This document shows, in pieces, positions 34,690-43,665 of a DNA stretch of 64,000 nucleotides. The notes below the pieces were generated by a model. The model made no database searches. It had not been told where the DNA came from and saw nothing but the letters and a program-made list of their open reading frames with translations. Within the stretch, counting starts at the first letter, position 1. The number at the start of each line of letters is the position of its first letter. Made by a program: the position numbers and the translations under genes. Origin of the DNA: Burkholderiaceae bacterium (GTDB lineage Bacteria; Pseudomonadota; Gammaproteobacteria; Burkholderiales; Burkholderiaceae_D); NCBI GenBank assembly GCA_018261755.1, contig JAGTRJ010000014.1, positions 62,001-126,000 of the forward strand. Reading direction: 5' to 3'.

Positions 34690-35319
34690 CTACTTTGCCA
34701 GCGCTGGATTCAGCGTGTAGCTGCCGGTGATCTTGGCTTCCGCCAGAACATGCCCGTTGATCGCATCGCGCACTTGCTGTCCGGTGAACGTGCCTTCGAG
34801 CGCCAGTTTGGGCACGTCAAGCGCATACAGTGTGAAGACATAATGATGGATGATGCTGTCATTCCACGGCGGGCAAGGGCCGTCATAGCCGAAATAATCA
34901 CCCTTCATCTCAGGGTCGCCAGCGAACCACGGCGTATAGTCATTGATGCCTTGGCGCGCGCCGCGTGCTGCAGCCGGGCCGGACTTGCCGCGCGCGGTCA
35001 CGCCGCTGGAAAATTCACCTTCGGTAATCGAAGTCAGCGTCGGTGGCAGGTCGATCAGCGTCCAGTGGAAGAAATCGACCCGCGGCAGGTCGGACGGGAT
35101 CATGCGCCCTTCTTGGTTCACGTCATCGCCCTTCGAAGGGACATCGACATCGTGACAGATCAGCGCGAACGACTGGGTACCCGCTGGTATATCGCTCCAC
35201 GCCAGATGCGGGTTCCTGTTATCAGATAGCGTTACACGCGTGGCCGGGTCGATTACGCAGAATGCGTATTTGCCGGGAATCTTGCCGTTGTCGGCAAAGG
35301 AATCGCTCCACAGTTTCAT
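34690..35319 (-). CDS. YbhB/YbcL-family PEBP (Raf kinase inhibitor-like) protein
   Basis: The 209-residue protein belongs to the phosphatidylethanolamine-binding protein family: NPHLAWSDIPAGTQSFALICHDVDVP near residues 40-65 carries the DxD/H ligand-binding part, and YFGYDGPCPPWNDSIIHHYVFTLYALDV near 142-168 carries the GPCPP-HHY signature. Bacterial members are cytoplasmic with unknown ligands. The ATG at 35319 has GGGAGGA 4 bases upstream and is preferred over an in-frame ATG at 35415 whose 32-residue extension is not conserved-looking. It lies 21 bp upstream of the phosphatase gene on the same strand. Confidence 0.88.
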   Translation of the reverse strand: MKLWSDSFADNGKIPGKYAFCVIDPATRVTLSDNRNPHLAWSDIPAGTQSFALICHDVDVPSKGDDVNQEGRMIPSDLPRVDFFHWTLIDLPPTLTSITEGEFSSGVTARGKSGPAAARGARQGINDYTPWFAGDPEMKGDYFGYDGPCPPWNDSIIHHYVFTLYALDVPKLALEGTFTGQQVRDAINGHVLAEAKITGSYTLNPALAK

Positions 35320-35690
35320 TTCGTCCTCCCACAATAATGGTTTTTCAATTCTGCCATTTTGCCAGAGGCCAGACCGCTTGGGCAGTTCAGCGGCAACAAA
35401 TCGTTGCGGCGGCAAACGCGGGCGTCGACAGCGTGACGTGGATGTCGAAGAATGTCGAAAAATGTCGAGGGGATCGAGTGCATGACAGATTTGCCGGCCA
35501 TTTCTGTGGCTGAAGTGGTAGTCAATCGTCGAATTGGCGTTGTTTGGGGCAAGTTTTTATCATTTCCAACCGTTTCCCCACTTCCTGATGGTTGCCCGAT
35601 GGCTGGCATTGTATTTGCTCATTAGTTGATGCGTCATGGGCGCCACAAGCGATCATGGCAGGTTTGTTCTATTTTTCTTAGGAGCTAAAA
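35320..35690. other. Spacer between divergent PEBP and small-protein genes
   Basis: This 371-base spacer holds no gene that I can support. It contains three 10-bp direct repeats at 35441-35470 and should carry the promoters of both flanking genes. Confidence 0.5.
35441..35470. repeat. Three direct 10-bp repeats (ATGTCGAA-type)
   Basis: The heptamer ATGTCGA occurs three times with an exact 10-bp period (35442, 35452, 35462). The spacing is close to one DNA helical turn. It lies about 120 bp upstream of the PEBP start and about 220 bp upstream of the small protein, so it could be a regulator-binding array. Confidence 0.6.
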
Positions 35691-35957
35691 ATGCACGACA
35701 GCAAAGGCACACTACTTGAGCGTGCGCACCTGTACATCATGGCGGCAACCTTGATCATCACGGTTGTCGGATGGAGTCTTTATCTTTCTCCGGCCCAATC
35801 GAAGAGCCCGAGGGAGTGGTTCGGTTATGCGCCCGCAAGCATCCAGCAGCCTGCTCTGGCTGCGGTTGAGCTGAACGATTCGTTCTATCCGCAAGACAAG
35901 ATGGATACGCTGCACGCAGTAGCTGAAGCTGCTGCAAAGCCGGGTCAGGGTTCCTGA
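35691..35957 (+). CDS. Small single-pass membrane protein, unrecognised
   Basis: This 88-residue protein is not recognised. Residues 13-32 form one hydrophobic helix (YIMAATLIITVVGWSLYL), followed by a soluble segment with KSPREWFGY and a C-terminal Ala/Asp-rich part. TTAGGAG six bases ahead of the ATG is a strong ribosome-binding site, and a perfect 8-bp hairpin follows the stop. These two signals and the absence of a competing frame support a real gene. It would sit in the inner membrane with the C terminus outside or inside, which cannot be decided. Confidence 0.65.
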   Translation: MHDSKGTLLERAHLYIMAATLIITVVGWSLYLSPAQSKSPREWFGYAPASIQQPALAAVELNDSFYPQDKMDTLHAVAEAAAKPGQGS

Positions 35958-35971
35958 TCCTGCCTAGGCTG

Positions 35972-35991
35972 ACCGGAGAGTATTCTCCGGT
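35972..35991 (+). terminator. Hairpin downstream of the small membrane protein
   Basis: ACCGGAGA (35972-35979) and TCTCCGGT (35984-35991) form a perfect 8-bp stem with a 4-base loop GTAT. No strong T-run follows, so termination may be partial. It also lies just beyond the stop of tex on the other strand. Confidence 0.5.
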
Positions 35992-36009
35992 GCTTGACTG
36001 GCGATCGGT

Positions 36010-38340
36010 TTAACGGTTGCCAGCGGTAGTTTTGGCAAAAGCCGCCGCCATGGCATTGGTCACTGGCGGCGTTTTTGTGTGCGCCGGGCGTCTGATTGAA
36101 TGTGGCGCACCCTTGTCTTTCATCGGCGCGGCTTGATCGCCTAGCCGCATCGTCAGGCTGATGCGCTGGCGCTTGATATCAACTTCAAGCACCTTGACCT
36201 TCACCACTTGGCCAGCCTTCACCACCTGGTGCGGATCCTTGACGAACTTGTCCGACAGCGCAGATACATGCACCAGTCCGTCCTGATGCACGCCGATATC
36301 GACGAACGCGCCGAATGCGGCGACATTCGTTACCACGCCTTCAAGGATCATGTCTGGCCGCAGATCCTTGATGTCGGTCACTCCTTCCTTGAAGTTTGCT
36401 GCCTTGAATTCCGGCCGAGGGTCACGCCCGGGTTTTTCCAGTTCGGTCAGGATGTCGGTCACGGTCGGCACGCCGAAGCGGTCGTCTGCATATTTGGCCG
36501 GATTTAGCGATTTGAGCAGCTTGCCGTCGCCAATCACTTGCTGCACTTTTTTCCCCAAGTCGGCCAAGATTTTTTCAACCAGTGGGTATGATTCCGGATG
36601 CACTGCGGATGCATCGAGCGGATTGGCGCCGCCAGTGATGCGCAAGAAGCCTGCAGCCTGTTCAAAAGTCTTGTCGCCCAGGCGAGGCACTTTTTTCAGA
36701 TCGGCGCGGCTGGCAAATGGCCCCATCTGGTCGCGGTAGCGGACGATGTTGGCAGCGACGCTGGCATTCAAGCCAGATACTCGCGCCAGCAGCGGTGCCG
36801 AAGCGGTATTCACATCGACGCCGACTGCATTCACGCAATCCTCGACTACCGCATCAAGCGAGTCGGCCAGCTTGGTCTGTGCGACATCGTGCTGGTACTG
36901 GCCGACGCCGATCGATTTCGGGTCGATCTTGACCAGTTCTGCCAGCGGATCCTGCAGGCGGCGCGCAATCGATACCGCGCCGCGCAACGACACATCCAGT
37001 TCTGGCAATTCCTGCGATGCAAATTCGGAGGCGGAATAGACGGATGCGCCAGCTTCGGACACGACAATCTTGTTGAGCTTGAGTTCCGGATGCAGGCGAA
37101 TTAGGTCCTGTGCCAGCTTGTCGGTTTCGCGCGAAGCGGTGCCGTTGCCGATGGCGATCAATGTGGCGTGATTTGCGTTTGCCAGGGCAGCCAGACGATG
37201 CAGCGACCCATCCCAGTCATCGCGTGGTGCGTGCGGGTAAATCGTGTCGGTAGCAACCACCTTGCCGGTGGCGTCGGTCACCGCCACCTTGACGCCAGTA
37301 CGCAAGCCGGGATCCAGGCCGATGGTCACGCGTTGTCCGGCAGGGGCGGCCAGCAGCAAGTCTTTCAGATTGCGGGCAAACACATGGATTGCGTCCAGTT
37401 CTGCGCGTTCGCGCAATGCGCTCATCAGTTCGGTTTCGAGGTGCATTGAAATGCGCACGCGCCAGGCCCAGCGTACCGTGTCCAGAAGCCACGGATCGGC
37501 CGCGCGCTGCTGGTTGCGGATGTCGAAGCGCGCTGCGATGCGCCCTTCGCATGGGTTGTGCGGCGCATTCCATTTCGGTTTTTCTTGCTCACTGTCGAGC
37601 CTCAGCGTGACGTTCAGCACTTCTTCGCGCCGACCGCGGAACAGCGCCAGCGCACGGTGTGACGGGATGGCGGCAATGTTTTCCGCAAAATCGAAATAGT
37701 CTGCGAATTTCGCTCCCGCATCTTCCTTGCCGGCGGCAACTTTGGCTTCGATTACGCCGTGTTCATTCAGGTAATCGCGCAGGCTGTGCAGCAATTCGGC
37801 ATCTTCGGCGAAGCGCTCGATCAGGATTTGCCGCGCACCATCGAGCGCTGCTTTCGCATCCGGCACACCAGGGTTATCGCCGTTTTCGGAGGTGAAGGCG
37901 GGTTTCAGGTATTTTGCCGCTTCGGTTTCGGGTTCCAGCGTCGGCGCTGTTAGTAGCGCATCGGCCAGTGGCATCAGGCCGGCTTCGATTGCAATTTGCG
38001 CGCGTGTGCGGCGCTTGGGCCGGTATGGCAGGTACAGATCTTCGAGCCGCACCTTGTCTTCCGCCAAAAGGATGGCTTCGCGCAGCGCGGGCGTCAGTTT
38101 GCCCTGTTCGTCGATCGATTTCAGCACTGCCGCGCGACGGTCCTCTAGTTCGCGCAAATAGCGCAGCCGCTCTTCCAGCAGGCGCAGTTGGATGTCATCC
38201 AGTCCGCCGGTAGCCTCTTTGCGGTAGCGGGCAATGAAGGGCACGGTGGCGCCATCATCGAGCAGAGAGATCGCGGCCGCGATCTGGTTCGGGCGGGCGG
38301 CCAGTTCAATGGCCAGGCGTTGTTCGATGGTTGGCAGCAT
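36010..38340 (-). CDS. tex: Tex-family S1 RNA-binding transcription accessory protein
   Basis: Tex binds nucleic acids and associates with RNA polymerase; it is needed for toxin expression and stress survival in some species. The 776-residue protein shows the N-terminal helical domain ([21 protein letters not shown] near 34-55), the YqgF-like RNase H-fold region ([16 protein letters not shown] near 342), helix-hairpin-helix (about 500-560, [12 protein letters not shown] and [21 protein letters not shown]) and a C-terminal S1 domain ([33 protein letters not shown] near 645-680). Length is standard. It is divergent from the SNF2 helicase. Confidence 0.95.
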   Translation of the reverse strand: MLPTIEQRLAIELAARPNQIAAAISLLDDGATVPFIARYRKEATGGLDDIQLRLLEERLRYLRELEDRRAAVLKSIDEQGKLTPALREAILLAEDKVRLEDLYLPYRPKRRTRAQIAIEAGLMPLADALLTAPTLEPETEAAKYLKPAFTSENGDNPGVPDAKAALDGARQILIERFAEDAELLHSLRDYLNEHGVIEAKVAAGKEDAGAKFADYFDFAENIAAIPSHRALALFRGRREEVLNVTLRLDSEQEKPKWNAPHNPCEGRIAARFDIRNQQRAADPWLLDTVRWAWRVRISMHLETELMSALRERAELDAIHVFARNLKDLLLAAPAGQRVTIGLDPGLRTGVKVAVTDATGKVVATDTIYPHAPRDDWDGSLHRLAALANANHATLIAIGNGTASRETDKLAQDLIRLHPELKLNKIVVSEAGASVYSASEFASQELPELDVSLRGAVSIARRLQDPLAELVKIDPKSIGVGQYQHDVAQTKLADSLDAVVEDCVNAVGVDVNTASAPLLARVSGLNASVAANIVRYRDQMGPFASRADLKKVPRLGDKTFEQAAGFLRITGGANPLDASAVHPESYPLVEKILADLGKKVQQVIGDGKLLKSLNPAKYADDRFGVPTVTDILTELEKPGRDPRPEFKAANFKEGVTDIKDLRPDMILEGVVTNVAAFGAFVDIGVHQDGLVHVSALSDKFVKDPHQVVKAGQVVKVKVLEVDIKRQRISLTMRLGDQAAPMKDKGAPHSIRRPAHTKTPPVTNAMAAAFAKTTAGNR

Positions 38341-38649
38341 GACAAGTCCTTGCTGAAAAAATCAAGGGTGCAGATGATACGCAATTTGTGCGAATTCGCC
38401 AGCGGTGAACCGTGTTTTTTGGTATTTTTAGGATTAATGCTGGGGTATGTGCCAAAAATGATGTTATTGGCCTCGATTTTGCTGGCTGTTTAAAAATACA
38501 GGTGGGAGTATATTGGGTGGTGCGATATGGTAGAAGTGCAACAAAAAAATCGCGGAACCGCATTTTTCCCGTTTTGCTGGCGTGGATTTTGGTGGATAAT
38601 AGGCACTTTTGGTCGCCTTTGTTCGCTACAAATTCGATTCAACGGGATC
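38341..38649. other. Divergent spacer of tex and the SNF2 helicase
   Basis: The 309 bases hold no gene; an upstream in-frame ATG at 38527 for the helicase is judged unlikely. Copy D of the dispersed element occupies 38438-38520, which places it in the shared promoter region of both flanking genes. Confidence 0.5.
38438..38520 (+). repeat. Dispersed 80-bp three-box element, copy D
   Basis: Boxes: GTAT 38445, ATAC 38496, GTAT 38508 (offsets 51, 12 and 63). The first box reads TGGGGTATG and CTGGC lies 14 bp before the ATAC. Unlike most copies it lies at 5' ends, between the divergent tex and helicase genes. Confidence 0.75.
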
Positions 38650-41600
38650 ATGTATTTCACGATTGATGACATCCGCAAGCATTTCGAAGCCGCGATTATT
38701 CAGCGCGGCAGCGAGTTCGTGCGCAACGGCAATGTGTGCGAAATCAGCCTGGTGGGCAATTCGATCAAATCCAGCGTGCGCGGCGATGGCGACAAGCTGT
38801 TCCAGCAGGACATCCTGTTGTATCCGACGCGCAAGGGCATCAATTTCGATGGCGTGTGCAATTGCGCGGTAGGACACAATTGCCGCCATGTCGCGGCAGC
38901 GCTAATTGCATTCATGGAGCAGGAAAGCGCGGCCGCGGCTTCGACCGGGTTGTCGGATGCGCTGCAAAATTTGCCGACCGGCGTTGCCAGTTGGTTGCAG
39001 CGGGTTGAGCGCGCTGCACAGACCCAGCGTCAGGTAACCGAAGAAGGGGATGCTGCAGCTTCCGCCTACCGTTTGCTGTTTGTGTTGTCGCCTGACAGGA
39101 GCGGCCGGCATGTGCTGCTGGCTGTGTGCAAGGGACGTTTGCGGCCGAATGGCGAAATTTCGATGGCCAGCCCCGTCAGCGAACTGCACACCCTGCTGAC
39201 CAACACGCCTGCTTACGTCAAGCCGGAAGATCTCGATCTGGTGCGGCTGTTCATCGCGATGCGCAGCGGGGTCGCGTCGCAGGCGACCAGCGCGTCAGAG
39301 CCGCGCGGCAAAATTGGCGCACAATTGCTACGAATGCTGATTGGCGAGCAGCGGCTGCTATGGACGAATTCATACGCCGACATGGCCAAGGGTTTGCTGT
39401 TTCCGCTGAAAGAGGCGCCGACGCGCGCCGCGGGTCTAGTCTGGCGCGAAGAGGGCGCGTCGCTGCGTCTGTCGTGGCAGTTCGAGCCGCCGGTTTCCGG
39501 CAATGGCTTGATGGATTACATCCTGCCAACCAGTCCGCCGTGGTATGTGGACAACCTGTCGTGTGGCGAATTGCGCCAGCAGGACGGCATCGCTGCGGTG
39601 CCGGTGAAGGAATTGCAGGAACTGGTTGCGCAAGCGCCGGTACTGTCGGCTGACGACAAGCCGGTGGTGTCGCATCTGTTATTGGCGCAGGGGTTGAATG
39701 CGATTGTGCCGCTGCCGGAGCAGGTGCAGGAAACCGTACGCGAAGACATTAGGCCGGTGCCATGTCTGACGTTGGGCAGCGTGGCGCAGCCGACGCGGCA
39801 TGGCGAGCGCTGGCATGATTATGCGGTACTGGCGTTTGATTACGATGGCGAAATGGTGCTGCCGGGACAGATTGGTCCGATCGTGCGCGAACGCAACGAC
39901 AGCATCGAACGTATCGTGCGCCAGCAGCAGGTGGAAAACGATGCCAGCCAAGTGTTGGTTGCGCTCGGTTTCGCCGCGCCGCGCAAGCCGGCTTCGCTGC
40001 TGCGCGCGATCGCTGGCGCACTTGAACTGCCGTCGCAGGCGGAATGGATGCGTTTCATTGGTGACGGACTTGCTGGCTTGGTGGTGCGCGGCTGGCGCAT
40101 CGACAAGACGCCAGAATATCGTTACGAACTGACTGAAATCGACGACTGGTATGCTGCCGTCGAGGACAACACCAATGAGCCGGGCAAGAACTGGTTCGAG
40201 CTAGAACTCGGCATTGTCGTCAACGGCGTGCGTGTGTCGTTGCTGCCAGTATTGGTGACGCTGATTCGCAATGCGCCATTCGATTTTGATCCGCAGGCAT
40301 TGGCGGCGCATGCCGACAACGATCAATTGCTGGCGACGCTGCCGGATGGCCGGCGCGTGGCGCTGCCATGGAAGCGCGTGAAACCGATTCTCGGCACACT
40401 GGGTGAACTGTATTTCAGCGATCGATTGGAAACCGATAGGCTGCGGTTGTCAAAACTCGATGCGGCGCGGCTGGCAGAGCTGGCGGCGGCAACGCAGTTG
40501 CGCTGGTCAGGCGGCGAAAATTTGTTGGAAATCGGTCAGAAGCTGAATGAATTTGGCGGTGTCGTTCGGGTCGAAGCGCCGAAAGGCTTGACCGCGTCGT
40601 TGCGCGATTACCAGGTCGATGGCCTGTCATGGATGCAGTTTCTGCGCGAATACGGTTTTGCCGGCATTCTGGCCGACGACATGGGGCTGGGTAAGACGAT
40701 CCAGACGTTGTCGCACATCCTGACCGAAAAGGAAGCCGGGCGGCTGGACAAGCCGGTGCTGGTGATTGCGCCGACCAGTCTGATGAGCAACTGGCAGGAT
40801 GAGGCCGCGCGCTTCGCGCCAGATTTGCGCGTGCTGCTGTTGCAGGGCAAAGAGCGAATGCCGCGCTTCGATCTGATCGGTCAGCACGATCTGGTACTGA
40901 CGACCTATGCGCTTTTGCCGCGTGACGAGGAGATGCTGCAGGCGCACGAATACCACATGATCATTCTCGACGAGTCGCAATACATCAAGAACATGCGCTC
41001 GAAATCGGCGCAGGCGGCAGGCATGCTGCGTGCGCGCCACCGGCTGTGCCTGACGGGCACGCCGCTGGAAAACCATCTGGGCGAACTCTGGTCGCAATAC
41101 CATTTCCTGCTGCCGAGTCTGTTGGGAGACGAAAAGAGTTTTAATACCGATTTTCGCAACCCGATTGAAAAGCTTGGCGACGAGGCGCGCCGCAATCTGC
41201 TGACGCGACGCATCAAGCCATTTTTGCTGCGCCGCACGAAAGACAAGGTGGCGAAGGAATTGCCGCCGAAGACCGAGGTCATCCGCAGTGTCGAACTCAC
41301 TGGCGCACAGCGCGACCTGTACGAAACTGTGCGGCTGGCGATGGATACCAAGATTCGTAGCGAAATTGCTAAAAAGGGCGTTGCACGCAGCCAGATCGTG
41401 ATTCTGGAAGCGCTGTTGAAATTACGGCAGGTCTGTTGCGATCCGCGGCTGGTGAAAGGTGGGCACGGCCGCATCAACGCTGCTGCATCGGCCAAGCTGG
41501 CTGAGCTGATGGAGATGCTGGAAGAGTTGCTGGCGGAAAAACGCAACATTCTGGTGTTTTCGCAGTTCACCAGCATGCTGACGTTGATCGAGGCTGAGCT

Positions 41601-42003
41601 GAAGGCGCGCGACATTCCGTATGCACTCCTGACTGGCGATACGGTCGATCGCGCTGCCGCCATCCGTTCGTTCCAGCAGGGCGAAGTACCGTTGTTCCTG
41701 ATCAGCCTGAAGGCTGGCGGCGTCGGCCTGAACCTGACCGCGGCAGATACGGTGATTCATTACGATCCGTGGTGGAATCCAGCAACTGAGACGCAGGCGA
41801 CCGATCGCGCCTGGCGCATTGGTCAGGACAAGCCGGTATTCGTCTACAAATTGATTGCCAACGGCACGCTGGAACAGAAGATTCAGGAGCTGCAGCAGAA
41901 AAAAGCGGATCTGGCGCGCGCAATGCTTGCTGCCGGCGAAACGCAGAACGTACAGATTACGCCGGAAGATCTGGAAGCGATTTTCGCGCCGCTGGAAGAG
42001 TGA
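38650..42003 (+). CDS. SWIM zinc-finger SNF2-family helicase/ATPase
   Basis: The 1117-residue protein has an N-terminal SWIM zinc motif (CNCAVGHNCRH near residues 73-83), a long central region and a C-terminal SNF2 ATPase: motif I DDMGLGKTIQT near 676, motif II ILDESQYIKN near 775, a GTPLENHLGELWSQYHFLLPSLLG region near 803, and motif VI with QATDRAWRIGQDKPVFVYKLI near 1048. SWI2/SNF2 proteins translocate on DNA and remodel protein-DNA complexes. In bacteria this class (HepA-like) is poorly characterised. Start ATG 38650 begins the conserved N-terminal domain; the longer frame from 38527 overlaps the repeat spacer. It is monocistronic. Confidence 0.93.
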   Translation: MYFTIDDIRKHFEAAIIQRGSEFVRNGNVCEISLVGNSIKSSVRGDGDKLFQQDILLYPTRKGINFDGVCNCAVGHNCRHVAAALIAFMEQESAAAASTGLSDALQNLPTGVASWLQRVERAAQTQRQVTEEGDAAASAYRLLFVLSPDRSGRHVLLAVCKGRLRPNGEISMASPVSELHTLLTNTPAYVKPEDLDLVRLFIAMRSGVASQATSASEPRGKIGAQLLRMLIGEQRLLWTNSYADMAKGLLFPLKEAPTRAAGLVWREEGASLRLSWQFEPPVSGNGLMDYILPTSPPWYVDNLSCGELRQQDGIAAVPVKELQELVAQAPVLSADDKPVVSHLLLAQGLNAIVPLPEQVQETVREDIRPVPCLTLGSVAQPTRHGERWHDYAVLAFDYDGEMVLPGQIGPIVRERNDSIERIVRQQQVENDASQVLVALGFAAPRKPASLLRAIAGALELPSQAEWMRFIGDGLAGLVVRGWRIDKTPEYRYELTEIDDWYAAVEDNTNEPGKNWFELELGIVVNGVRVSLLPVLVTLIRNAPFDFDPQALAAHADNDQLLATLPDGRRVALPWKRVKPILGTLGELYFSDRLETDRLRLSKLDAARLAELAAATQLRWSGGENLLEIGQKLNEFGGVVRVEAPKGLTASLRDYQVDGLSWMQFLREYGFAGILADDMGLGKTIQTLSHILTEKEAGRLDKPVLVIAPTSLMSNWQDEAARFAPDLRVLLLQGKERMPRFDLIGQHDLVLTTYALLPRDEEMLQAHEYHMIILDESQYIKNMRSKSAQAAGMLRARHRLCLTGTPLENHLGELWSQYHFLLPSLLGDEKSFNTDFRNPIEKLGDEARRNLLTRRIKPFLLRRTKDKVAKELPPKTEVIRSVELTGAQRDLYETVRLAMDTKIRSEIAKKGVARSQIVILEALLKLRQVCCDPRLVKGGHGRINAAASAKLAELMEMLEELLAEKRNILVFSQFTSMLTLIEAELKARDIPYALLTGDTVDRAAAIRSFQQGEVPLFLISLKAGGVGLNLTAADTVIHYDPWWNPATETQATDRAWRIGQDKPVFVYKLIANGTLEQKIQELQQKKADLARAMLAAGETQNVQITPEDLEAIFAPLEE

Positions 42004-42010
42004 CAGTCAA

Positions 42011-42034
42011 GGCCGGTGCAATGATGCACCGGCC
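42011..42034. terminator. Perfect 10-bp hairpin between convergent helicase and dps
   Basis: GGCCGGTGCA (42011-42020) pairs with TGCACCGGCC (42025-42034) around a 4-base loop ATGA. It lies between the stops of the SNF2 gene and dps. T-runs on either side are short, so termination efficiency is uncertain. Confidence 0.65.
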
Positions 42035-42048
42035 AATTCCTTAGGGCT

Positions 42049-42573
42049 TTACTTTTTCCTGCCTTTGACGGCCTTGACCGGGGCCGACGGACTTGCGTCG
42101 AGCAGGCTTCTGAGCATCCACGCATTTTTTTCATGGATTTGCAGGCGCTGCACCATGATATCGACCGAAGGCTGGTCGTCCGCCTTGTCGGCTACAGCCA
42201 GTGCTGCACGGCAGGAGCGGGTGACAGCCTCCTGTCCGGCAATCAATTCGCGGATCATGCTATCTGCGCTCAATGTACCCTCGACTTCCTTGATGGACGA
42301 CAGTTTCAGGAATTCCCTGAACGTGCCAGGTGCCGGATAACCGAGCGAGCGGATGCGTTCGGCAATGGCATCCAGTGCATTCCATAGTTCAGTGTATTGA
42401 TCCATGAACATCAGGTGCAGCGTCTGGAACATCGGACCAGTCACGTTCCAGTGGTAATTGTGTGTTTTCAGGTACAGCACGAAGCTGTCGGCGAGCACCT
42501 TGGATAACGCGTCGCTGATGGCCGCGCGATCCTTGGCCGAAATGCCGATGTCAATCGCAGGTACATTGCTCAT
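42049..42573 (-). CDS. dps: Dps-family ferritin-like stress protein
   Basis: Dps proteins form dodecamers that store iron at their shared interface and protect DNA from hydroxyl radicals. The 174-residue protein has the ferroxidase signature LKTHNYHWNVTGPMFQTLH near residues 34-52, then DQYTELWNALDAIAERIRSLG near 57-77. The C terminus (about 155-174) is Lys-rich, a feature that in E. coli Dps gives direct DNA binding. It is divergent from the esterase gene. Length matches the family. Confidence 0.92.
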   Translation of the reverse strand: MSNVPAIDIGISAKDRAAISDALSKVLADSFVLYLKTHNYHWNVTGPMFQTLHLMFMDQYTELWNALDAIAERIRSLGYPAPGTFREFLKLSSIKEVEGTLSADSMIRELIAGQEAVTRSCRAALAVADKADDQPSVDIMVQRLQIHEKNAWMLRSLLDASPSAPVKAVKGRKK

Positions 42574-42762
42574 GTTAATTCCCTCTCATCGTTAAAAAGA
42601 AGAAGCAGCGCTTCCATTCTACTCATATTCGCCAGAGTCGTGTTTTGATGCATCACAGCAAATTCTGACCGGTTTCGGAAGCATGCAGGATTTATGCCTT
42701 AATTCAAGCGACAAGGCCGTTATAATGCAATCCAACATTATTCTGCAAATTTCGACGAGCGC

Positions 42763-43506
42763 ATGATTGATCTGTCCAAATTGGGGCTTGAGGGCCTTGA
42801 TCTTTCCTTTCTTCCTCCGTCGATTCTTGGGCGGCTGTCTTTTTCGCCTACAGCACCGGTCAAGCCGCCGTTCCCGCCGGGACGGCACCGGCTTGGCCTG
42901 TCGGCAGAGCGCGATACAATCTTGGTCGTGCCGGAAGGGATGGAAGCCAGCAAGCCAGTACGGTTGCTGGTGATGTTTCATGGTGCGAATGGAAGCGCTG
43001 AAAAGGTGCTCCCATTTTTTGAGCACCATGCACACCAGCGCAATTTCCTGTTGCTGGTGCCTCAGTCCACTTTCGCGACCTGGGATCTGACCATCGCAGG
43101 CAATGGCCCCGATTTGGAGCGGCTCGACCAGGCGCTGGCTGAAATCGCTTCTCGCTACGAAATTGACCGCAATCATTTTGGATTTTGCGGGTTTTCCGAT
43201 GGCGCTAGCTACTCGCTTTCGATAGGTGTTTCCAATGGCGACCGGCTTAGCCATGTGATCGCGCTGTCCGGCGGTTTTATGAATGCCTATCAGCCCATTG
43301 GCAAGCCGCTCATTTTCATCGCTCACAGCCCTGAAGACGAGCAATTGCCGATCGATGCCAGCGGACGAAAACACGTCAGGCAACTCAAGGAAGCCGGCTA
43401 CGAAGTCGAGTACTTCGAATTCAATGGCCGGCATGTCATTCACCCGCACGTGGTGGAAAGGGCTGTGGATTTTTTCCTCAATCGGAGCAAATCCTCCGAC
43501 CATTAA
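42763..43506 (+). CDS. Alpha/beta-hydrolase of the phospholipase/carboxylesterase family
   Basis: The 247-residue protein has a nucleophile elbow GFSDGASYSLS (Ser in GxSxG, near residue 147), the oxyanion region LLVMFHGANGS near 67, an acidic residue in FIAHSPEDEQLPI near 190 and the catalytic His in NGRHVIHPHVVE near 225. It is similar to PhoX/esterase D-like hydrolases that use small acyl substrates. A TATAAT box at 42721-42726 lies 37 bp upstream, with a weak -35. Substrate is unknown. It is on the same strand as the AAA ATPase but 160 bp upstream of it. Confidence 0.82.
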   Translation: MIDLSKLGLEGLDLSFLPPSILGRLSFSPTAPVKPPFPPGRHRLGLSAERDTILVVPEGMEASKPVRLLVMFHGANGSAEKVLPFFEHHAHQRNFLLLVPQSTFATWDLTIAGNGPDLERLDQALAEIASRYEIDRNHFGFCGFSDGASYSLSIGVSNGDRLSHVIALSGGFMNAYQPIGKPLIFIAHSPEDEQLPIDASGRKHVRQLKEAGYEVEYFEFNGRHVIHPHVVERAVDFFLNRSKSSDH

Positions 43507-43665
43507 GCATCCCTCAAGTAAGTTATCGCGCTTGGCAACGAATGGCATGTGCCGCGCCGGTTCTATGCGATAACAAACAGGACGCCAGCAAAACTTCAGA
43601 TCGAGCCCGCTTCACGAATACGAATCGCGTAAAATCGCATTCACTTGTCGACAGCTTGGATTAAT

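Noticed and set aside
35972-35991. Possible seventh copy of the dispersed element in the hairpin with GAGTAT
   Set aside because: Only a short palindrome is present; no partner boxes occur 51-63 bp away on either side.
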